64,000 bases of DNA from Alloalcanivorax xenomutans (GTDB lineage: Bacteria > Pseudomonadota > Gammaproteobacteria > Pseudomonadales > Alcanivoracaceae). Shown piece after piece: positions 59,326-64,000 of this stretch. The notes below the pieces were generated by a model. It saw only the letters and a program-made list of their open reading frames with translations, ran no database searches and was not told the origin of the DNA. Made by a program: the position numbers and the translations under genes. How positions within the stretch are numbered: position 1 is the first letter of the stretch; every line of letters begins with the position of its first letter. The stretch is from contig NZ_OBMO01000009.1 in assembly GCF_900217905.1 (NCBI RefSeq), forward strand, positions 117,347-181,346, written 5' to 3'.

Positions 59326-60153
59326 ATGACCAATCGGGTGGATCTCAATGCCTATCTGGAGCGAATCGACTATCGCGGCCCGCGCACGCCGGGGCTGTCG
59401 CTGCTGGCGGAGCTGCAACGGCGGCACATCGCCACCATCCCCTTCGAGAACTTGTCACCGTTTCTCGGTCTGGAGGTGGAGCTGTCCCCGCGGGGGCTGG
59501 AGCGCAAGCTGATTGACCAGAAACGGGGCGGTTATTGTTACGAGCACAACCTGCTGTTCAAGAACATCCTCGAACAGTTGGGGTTTCAGGTCAGCGGTCT
59601 GGGGGCGCGAGTACTGTGGGAGCAGCCCTACACGGCGCGGCCGGCGGTGTCCCATATGCTGCTGCGGGTCACCCTGGACGAGGTGGATTATCTGGTGGAC
59701 ACCGGATTCGGCGCCCTGACCCCCACCGCGCCTCTGCGCCTGGACCGTGTAGGACCGCAGGAGACCGCCCACGAGCCCTATCGCGTGCTGCACCTGAATG
59801 ATCATTTCCTGCTCGAGGCCTACGCGGGGAATGGCTGGAAAACCCTGTACCGGTTCGATTTGCGAGAGCTGTGGCAGGCGGACTACGAAATGGCCAGCTG
59901 GTATCTGTCGCACCACCCGCAATCCCATTTCGTCACCAACCTGGTGGCCTGCCGGGCGGATGCGGACGGCCGCCGGAACCTGAATAACCAGCGCCTGTCG
60001 ATCTACCCGCCAGGGGGAGAGCGTCAGCGGCGGACGCTGAGCAGCGTGGCGGAAGTGCTGGCGGTACTGGAGCAGGAAATCGGTTTGCGGCTCCCGGATC
60101 ACCCGGCTTTGGAGCGGCGGGTGGCGGACTTGCTGGCGGCCGGGGCGGGCTGA
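59326..60153 (+). CDS. nat: Arylamine N-acetyltransferase
   Basis: The 275-residue protein has the Cys-His-Asp triad Cys71 (RGGYCYEHN), His110 (AVSHMLLRV) and Asp125 (VDTGFGALTP). It transfers acetyl from acetyl-CoA to arylamines and hydrazines in the cytoplasm. ATG 59326 (MTNRVDLNAYLERI) after GGAAGGAG fits the family. Divergent from alkK with a 241-bp gap that shows no other feature. Confidence 0.92.
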   Translation: MTNRVDLNAYLERIDYRGPRTPGLSLLAELQRRHIATIPFENLSPFLGLEVELSPRGLERKLIDQKRGGYCYEHNLLFKNILEQLGFQVSGLGARVLWEQPYTARPAVSHMLLRVTLDEVDYLVDTGFGALTPTAPLRLDRVGPQETAHEPYRVLHLNDHFLLEAYAGNGWKTLYRFDLRELWQADYEMASWYLSHHPQSHFVTNLVACRADADGRRNLNNQRLSIYPPGGERQRRTLSSVAEVLAVLEQEIGLRLPDHPALERRVADLLAAGAG

Positions 60154-60246
60154 TGTCTCGCCGGCGACTATCCGTGCTTGAGGCCTTGGCTTCCCTTGGT
60201 TAGTGTTGCCGGTTTCCCCCAAGGATCGCCCCGAGAGTAGAACGTT

Positions 60247-61158
60247 ATGTGGATCAAGAATCTGACGGTGTTTAGTGCCAAGGACCCTTTTACCTGGCCG
60301 GTGTCGGAGCTGGAGGCCCAGCTGGAGAACGCCCGTTGTCAACCCTGCGGTAGCCAGTCCCCGAGCAGCGAGGGCTTCGTGCCGCCGCTGAAGGGTGAGG
60401 AACGGATGGTGTTCGCGGTGGAAGGGTTCGTCTACTGCGTGCACCAGGAAATCACCCGTTTGCTGCCCGGCCCGGTGATCAAGGAGGAACTGGACGAACG
60501 GGTGGAGCAGATCCAGGAGCGTGATGATCGTCGCGTGGGCCGCAAGGAGCGGGCGGAACTCAAGGAACAGATTACCTTTGAGCTGCTGCCGAGGGCGTTC
60601 ACCCGCTCCCGCCGCACCGGCGTGTTGATCGATCTGGAGCGCGGCCGGATTCTGGTCGACAGTTCCTCCTCCACCCGTGCCGAGCAGGTGGTGTCGGCGC
60701 TGCGTGAGGCGCTGGGATCGCTGCCGGTGACCCATGCCGGTGGCGAAAGCGCGCCGACCACCGCGTTCGCGGGCTGGTTACGGGACCACCGGCAATTGCC
60801 GGAGGACTTTGGGCTTGGTGACCGCTGCGAGCTGAAGGATGTGAAAGGCGAGGGGGCCAGCGTGCGTTTCACCGCGGTGGATCTGGGCCGCGAGGAGATC
60901 CTGGCTCATCTGGACACCGACATGGTGCCGGTGCGGGTGAACCTGTCCTGGAATGATCAACTGGAGTTCGATCTGACCGACGGCCTGGACCTGAAACGCA
61001 TCAAGGCGCTGGATCAGTTCCAGGAGAATCTGGACGGCATGGAGGCGGACGATGCGGTGGCGGAGCTGATGGCACGCATCAGTTTGCAGGGTAATGCCTT
61101 GCGCAATTTGCTGGACGGCATCTACCAATACTTTCAGGTAAAAGCCGACGCGGCCTGA
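60247..61158 (+). CDS. rdgC: Recombination-associated protein RdgC
   Basis: The 303-residue protein starts MWIKNLTVF as RdgC proteins do and carries the family text NARCQPCGSQSPSSEGFVPP and VIKEELDERVEQIQ. RdgC forms a dimeric ring around DNA and limits RecA-driven recombination. Full length, monocistronic. Confidence 0.95.
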   Translation: MWIKNLTVFSAKDPFTWPVSELEAQLENARCQPCGSQSPSSEGFVPPLKGEERMVFAVEGFVYCVHQEITRLLPGPVIKEELDERVEQIQERDDRRVGRKERAELKEQITFELLPRAFTRSRRTGVLIDLERGRILVDSSSSTRAEQVVSALREALGSLPVTHAGGESAPTTAFAGWLRDHRQLPEDFGLGDRCELKDVKGEGASVRFTAVDLGREEILAHLDTDMVPVRVNLSWNDQLEFDLTDGLDLKRIKALDQFQENLDGMEADDAVAELMARISLQGNALRNLLDGIYQYFQVKADAA

Positions 61159-61232
61159 TACGGCGCCCGCAATGGCCCGAGCGGACCTGTGATTACCCGC
61201 GTGGGGTCACAACAATGGAACGCCTTGAACCA

Positions 61233-61258
61233 GGGCGACGGCACCCATGCCGTCGCCC
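61233..61258 (+). terminator. Strong hairpin between rdgC and the SRPBCC gene
   Basis: GGGCGACGGC (61233-61242) and GCCGTCGCCC (61249-61258) form a perfect 10-bp stem, 75 bp after the rdgC stop. A U-rich stretch follows only after about 7 bases, so it may terminate rdgC transcripts with reduced efficiency. Confidence 0.5.
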
Positions 61259-61287
61259 TCGGGGACTTCTTCTTACGGGTGGGTGCC

Positions 61288-61707
61288 ATGCAACGTATAG
61301 AGATTAACCGGAGCTTTCCGTTTCCGGTGGAGAAACTGTTCGACTTCCTCAGTGATCACGAAAACCTGGAGCTGATTTTCGCGCCGGCCAGAATCCGGCG
61401 GATCAAGGATGGCGAGGACACCCCCAACGGTGTCGGTTCCGTGCGCCGTATGCGTATCCTGCTGGCGCCGCCGTTCGAGGAAACCGTGACCGAAGTGGTG
61501 CCCAACGAACGGATCGCCTACCGCATCAGCAAGGGCAGCCCGCTGAAGAACCACCAGGGTGTGATGAGTTTCTCCGCGCAACCGGACGGCGGCAGCCGCC
61601 TGCATTACGTGATCACTTTCCAGGGCAAATTGCCGCTGGTGGGGCCGCTTATCAAGGCCGGGCTGCAACGCGGCATCGAGCGCGGTCTGAGCCGGCTGCG
61701 GCTTTAA
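61288..61707 (+). CDS. SRPBCC (START-like) family protein
   Basis: The 139-residue protein fits the polyketide-cyclase/coenzyme Q-binding fold: INRSFPFPVEKLFDFLSDHE, VGSVRRMRILLAPPFEETV and the long C-terminal helix PLIKAGLQRGIERGLSRLRL. It would bind a hydrophobic ligand. The start is ATG 61288; a ribosome-binding site is weak. Converges with the DGPF gene. Confidence 0.8.
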   Translation: MQRIEINRSFPFPVEKLFDFLSDHENLELIFAPARIRRIKDGEDTPNGVGSVRRMRILLAPPFEETVTEVVPNERIAYRISKGSPLKNHQGVMSFSAQPDGGSRLHYVITFQGKLPLVGPLIKAGLQRGIERGLSRLRL

Positions 61708-62052
61708 TCAGGGTTGCAGCTGCCGTACCGGCCGCACCTCCACGCAACCCACCCGCGCCGCGGGAATCCGTGCCGCGAGCTGGATCGCTTGATTCAGGTC
61801 GCGGGCGTCGATCAGGTAGAACCCCGCCAGTTGCTCCTTGGTTTCAGCGAAGGGGCCGTCGGTCACCGAGGTGGTGCCTTGATGCATGCGCACGGTGACC
61901 GCGGTATTGACCGGTTCCAGGGCTTCGGCGGCCACCAACTGGCCGCTGGCCTCCACGGTCTCGCAGTACGCCTCGCATTCAGCGTCTTCCGGGCTTTCCG
62001 GCAGGCCGTGCAGTTTTTCTTCCTCGCAGTAGACCAGGCACAGGTATTTCAT
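61708..62052 (-). CDS. YciI-like DGPF domain protein
   Basis: The 114-residue ferredoxin-fold protein has KYLCLVYCEEEKL at the start and the family tag VTDGPFAETKEQLAGFYLIDA, DLNQAIQLAARIP. DGPF proteins are regular partners of ECF42-type sigma factors, and this one lies 21 bp after such a gene. Biochemical role unknown. Confidence 0.9.
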   Translation of the reverse strand: MKYLCLVYCEEEKLHGLPESPEDAECEAYCETVEASGQLVAAEALEPVNTAVTVRMHQGTTSVTDGPFAETKEQLAGFYLIDARDLNQAIQLAARIPAARVGCVEVRPVRQLQP

Positions 62053-62073
62053 CGATTGATCCTCAACAGGGCG

Positions 62074-63339
62074 TTATAACGAAGATGGGGTGGCAGAGGA
62101 CAGCTCCGCCACCCGTTTTTCCAACAAGCGCCGCTCCGCTCCCTGGCGGCTCAGTGTCAGAGCCTCCTGGTAGACCCGCAGCGCATCCTGGTGGCGGCCC
62201 AGCCGCCGCAGCAGATCGGCGCGGGCGGCCCGGGCTGGCAGATAGCCGTCCAATTGACCGTCGGCGAGCAGCTCATCCACCAGTTTCAGGCCGGCTTCCC
62301 AGCCATCCCGCATGGCCACCGCCACCGCCCGGTTCAATTCGATAACCGGTGACGGGCTGGTGCGCAACAAAACGTCGTAGAGGCCGACGATCTGCGGCCA
62401 GTCGGTCTGGTCGGCGCTGGCGGCTTCGCCGTGCACCGCGGCGATGGCGGCCTGCAATGTATAGGCACCGAACCGGCCTTCGCCCAGAGCGCGCTCCACC
62501 AGGGCGGTGCCCTGTTGAATCAGCTCCTGGTCCCACAATGATCGGTCCTGGTCTTCCAGCAAGATCAGATCGCCCTGATGATCCAGGCGCGCCGGGCGCC
62601 GGGCCTCGATCAACAGCATCAGCGCCAGCAGGCCACGGGCTTCGGATTCGGGCAGCAATTCCACCAGCAAGGCGCCGAGCCGGATGGCCTCGCGGGACAG
62701 ATCCGGACGCGTCAGGTTCTCGCCGGAAGAGGCGAAATACCCCTCATTAAAGACCAGATAAATCACCTGCAGTACGGAGTCGAGCCGTTCGTTGAGCTCC
62801 TGCCGTTCCGGCACTTGATAGGGAATGCCGGCCTGGCGGATCTTGTTCTTGGCGCGCACGATGCGTTGCGCCATGGTCGGCGTGGCCACCAGATAGGCGC
62901 TGGCGATTTCCTCGGTGGTGAGGTCGCACACTTCCCGCAGGGTCAGCGCCACCCGGGCGTCGGCGGGCAGCGCCGGGTGGCAGCAGGTGAAGATCAGCCG
63001 CAGGCGGTCATCTTCCAGCTCTTCTTCCTCGCCGGGCGGCGGCACGTCCTTTTCCAGGCGCCGGGCGATCTCCTCCTGGGAGGCGTCGAAGCGGGCCCGT
63101 CGGCGCAGGGTGTCGATGGCCTTGAAGCGGCCGGTGGAGACCAGCCAGGCCCGGGGCTGTTCGGGAATGCCGTCCCGTGGCCATTGCTCCATGGCGGCGA
63201 TGAAGGCGTCCTGCAGAGCCTCCTCGGCCAGATCGAAATCGCCCAGCAGACGGATGAGCGTGGCCAGCACCCGGCGGGACTCCGCCTGGTACAGAGAGGC
63301 CACCTGACGTTGCAGCGCCGGTGAGGCGGGGCTGTCCAT
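62074..63339 (-). CDS. ECF sigma factor, ECF42-like with C-terminal TPR extension
   Basis: The 421-residue protein has sigma region 2 (about 15-80: GDFDLAEEALQDAFIAAMEQ, PRAWLVSTGRFKAIDTLRRR) and region 4 (about 125-175: LTLREVCDLTTEEIASAYLV). A roughly 230-residue helical extension follows, ending in TPR-like repeats (LPARAARADLLRRLGRHQDA). This matches the ECF42 group, which has no anti-sigma factor and is encoded with DGPF proteins. ATG 63339 after CAGGAGCG. It directs RNA polymerase to an unknown, probably small, regulon. Confidence 0.9.
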   Translation of the reverse strand: MDSPASPALQRQVASLYQAESRRVLATLIRLLGDFDLAEEALQDAFIAAMEQWPRDGIPEQPRAWLVSTGRFKAIDTLRRRARFDASQEEIARRLEKDVPPPGEEEELEDDRLRLIFTCCHPALPADARVALTLREVCDLTTEEIASAYLVATPTMAQRIVRAKNKIRQAGIPYQVPERQELNERLDSVLQVIYLVFNEGYFASSGENLTRPDLSREAIRLGALLVELLPESEARGLLALMLLIEARRPARLDHQGDLILLEDQDRSLWDQELIQQGTALVERALGEGRFGAYTLQAAIAAVHGEAASADQTDWPQIVGLYDVLLRTSPSPVIELNRAVAVAMRDGWEAGLKLVDELLADGQLDGYLPARAARADLLRRLGRHQDALRVYQEALTLSRQGAERRLLEKRVAELSSATPSSL

Positions 63340-63404
63340 GCGTCGCTCCTGAGCTTGCCGGGGCTTTGGGGTGGTCTTCATGCTAACAACAACCGCCGAT
63401 CGCA

Positions 63405-63764
63405 TCATGGGGTTTCCTCCGCTGTCGTGACCGGCCGCACCTCCACCGCGCCAAGCCGGCAGGCGGGCAGATGGGCTGCCAGGGCCAGGGCTTCATCCAA
63501 ATGGGCCGCCTCCAGCACCAGCCAGCCGGCCAGCTGCACCGGGCCTTCCGTGGCCGGTCCCGGTTCGATCTGCCGCCGTTCATTACGGTATCGCAGGGTG
63601 GTGGCGGTAAGTGTGGAGGCCACCGTGCCGCTGGCGTGCAGTCTTTGATGCTGGCGCAATTGCTGGCGTAACGCCCGGGCGCTGTCATGCAACGCCCGCC
63701 GCTCATCCGCCGGCAGGCGTTCCAGTGCGTCTTCGTTCACGTAAATCAGACACAGGTACTTCAT
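63405..63764 (-). CDS. YciI-like DGPF domain protein, first gene of the sigma operon
   Basis: The 119-residue protein begins KYLCLIYVNEDALERLPADE and aligns with the DGPF protein at 61708. The DGPF tag is degenerate (ATEGPVQLAGWLVLEAA). ATG 63764 follows GGGAGC. Sigma and second DGPF genes follow in the same direction. Probably an ECF42 partner or target product. Confidence 0.85.
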   Translation of the reverse strand: MKYLCLIYVNEDALERLPADERRALHDSARALRQQLRQHQRLHASGTVASTLTATTLRYRNERRQIEPGPATEGPVQLAGWLVLEAAHLDEALALAAHLPACRLGAVEVRPVTTAEETP

Positions 63765-63886
63765 CGGCGCTCCCGTTTCCCGCCCGGCTGTCCTTGAGTA
63801 ATCGTCCGGGGAAAGCAGAATTCGACAGCGATCAAACCACCAGTGGTATCCCACAATCGCCGTGACGTTAAGTCCCAAGCCTGTCG

Positions 63887-63917
63887 CGGGGCCGCTACAA
63901 CGCCGCTGTGGGAGATT
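63887..63917. repeat. REP-like element
   Basis: Contains the dispersed core GCCGCTGTGGGA (63902-63913) also found at 19807 and 51235. A second inverted arm is not clear here, so it is probably a partial copy. Confidence 0.45.
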
Positions 63918-63936
63918 CTATGGTGCCCTGCAACGC

Positions 63937-64000
63937 TTAAAAGAGCTTTGCGGGGCAATATTCTTGTTGCTGCTTCATCAGGGCGAAGGCGGTGCGGGCG
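63937..64000 (-). CDS. 3' end of an unidentified gene, cut by the window edge
   Basis: The minus-strand frame entering from 64000 reads ARTAFALMKQQQEYCPAKLF and stops at TAA 63939-63937. GC-rich third positions in its first half suggest real coding sequence. Too short to assign; a transposase C-terminus is one possibility. Confidence 0.3.
   Translation of the reverse strand, partial: ARTAFALMKQQQEYCPAKLF

Noticed and set aside
59455..60735. A 426-codon minus-strand frame
   Set aside because: Antisense to the arylamine acetyltransferase and rdgC genes, which are both clear.

Overview
The window is chromosomal DNA from a high-GC, free-living gammaproteobacterium. The gene content suggests a marine hydrocarbon- and carboxylate-degrading member of the Alcanivorax/Alloalcanivorax type. 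The evidence is an AlkK-type fatty-acyl-CoA synthetase, a haloalkane dehalogenase of the LinB/DhaA class, an AtoE-type short-chain fatty acid permease, several acyl-CoA dehydrogenase and CoA-transferase genes, and an abundance of solute-binding-protein-dependent secondary transporters. Short GTGGGAGC-type extragenic palindromes recur between genes. The genus is an inference. No rRNA, tRNA, prophage, CRISPR array or intact insertion sequence was recognised.

Layout. 1-5409: a glutathione transferase, then a translationally coupled four-gene operon (DUF3348, a MotA/TolQ/ExbB-like DUF802 protein with a long repeat-built coiled-coil tail, a MotB/OmpA-like protein, DUF2894). The two membrane components look like an ion-driven motor related in plan to ZorAB, but no effector genes accompany them. 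5531-10846: a CoA-transferase remnant, an IclR regulator, a TRAP transporter (DctPQM) and an acyl-CoA dehydrogenase. 10979-22598: small stress, envelope and detoxification genes (DUF2780, Kbp, UPF0158, DUF481, DUF1287, two thiol-fold enzymes, TetR, VOC, GNAT, an FMN reductase behind a MerR-type promoter, GAF, haloalkane dehalogenase, YjdM). An AAA ATPase in this stretch is broken by a single in-frame stop. 22744-28522: AtoE permease, an unusual soluble chemotaxis-like protein, aldo/keto reductase and a ClsC-like phospholipase D lipoprotein.

28576-30239 is the rtcB RNA-ligase operon and the most intriguing stretch. It has a compact promoter, a ten-codon leader ORF, overlapping hairpins and an intrinsic terminator ahead of rtcB. 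Behind rtcB is a small ORF whose own frame runs through the operon terminator, so that the normal transcript should lack a stop codon. This is the arrangement known from arfA, a ribosome-rescue gene, but the protein does not resemble ArfA. A frameshifted paiB lies divergently.

31606-42533 is a carboxylate-uptake and CoA-activation island: a TAXI-TRAP transporter, an IclR regulator with two HTH domains, an acyl-CoA dehydrogenase, a tripartite tricarboxylate transporter with two tandem binding proteins, and a CaiB-type CoA-transferase. 42689-50642 holds a DUF445 pair, a metallo-hydrolase, a glyoxalase, an amidase and a third binding-protein transporter (TRAP). 50755-57451 holds VOC, a dienelactone hydrolase/SnoaL fusion, a 266-bp foldback element with 27-bp perfect terminal repeats, a gamma-carbonic-anhydrase-like protein, an alpha/beta hydrolase, a PhoPQ-like two-component pair with an adjacent outer-membrane barrel, and an ABM-domain protein. 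57459-64000 holds alkK, arylamine N-acetyltransferase, rdgC, a SRPBCC protein and a DGPF / ECF42-type sigma factor / DGPF operon. Palindromes of the TTCCGC-N3-GCGGAA kind precede three of the transporter genes and suggest shared control by IclR-type regulators.
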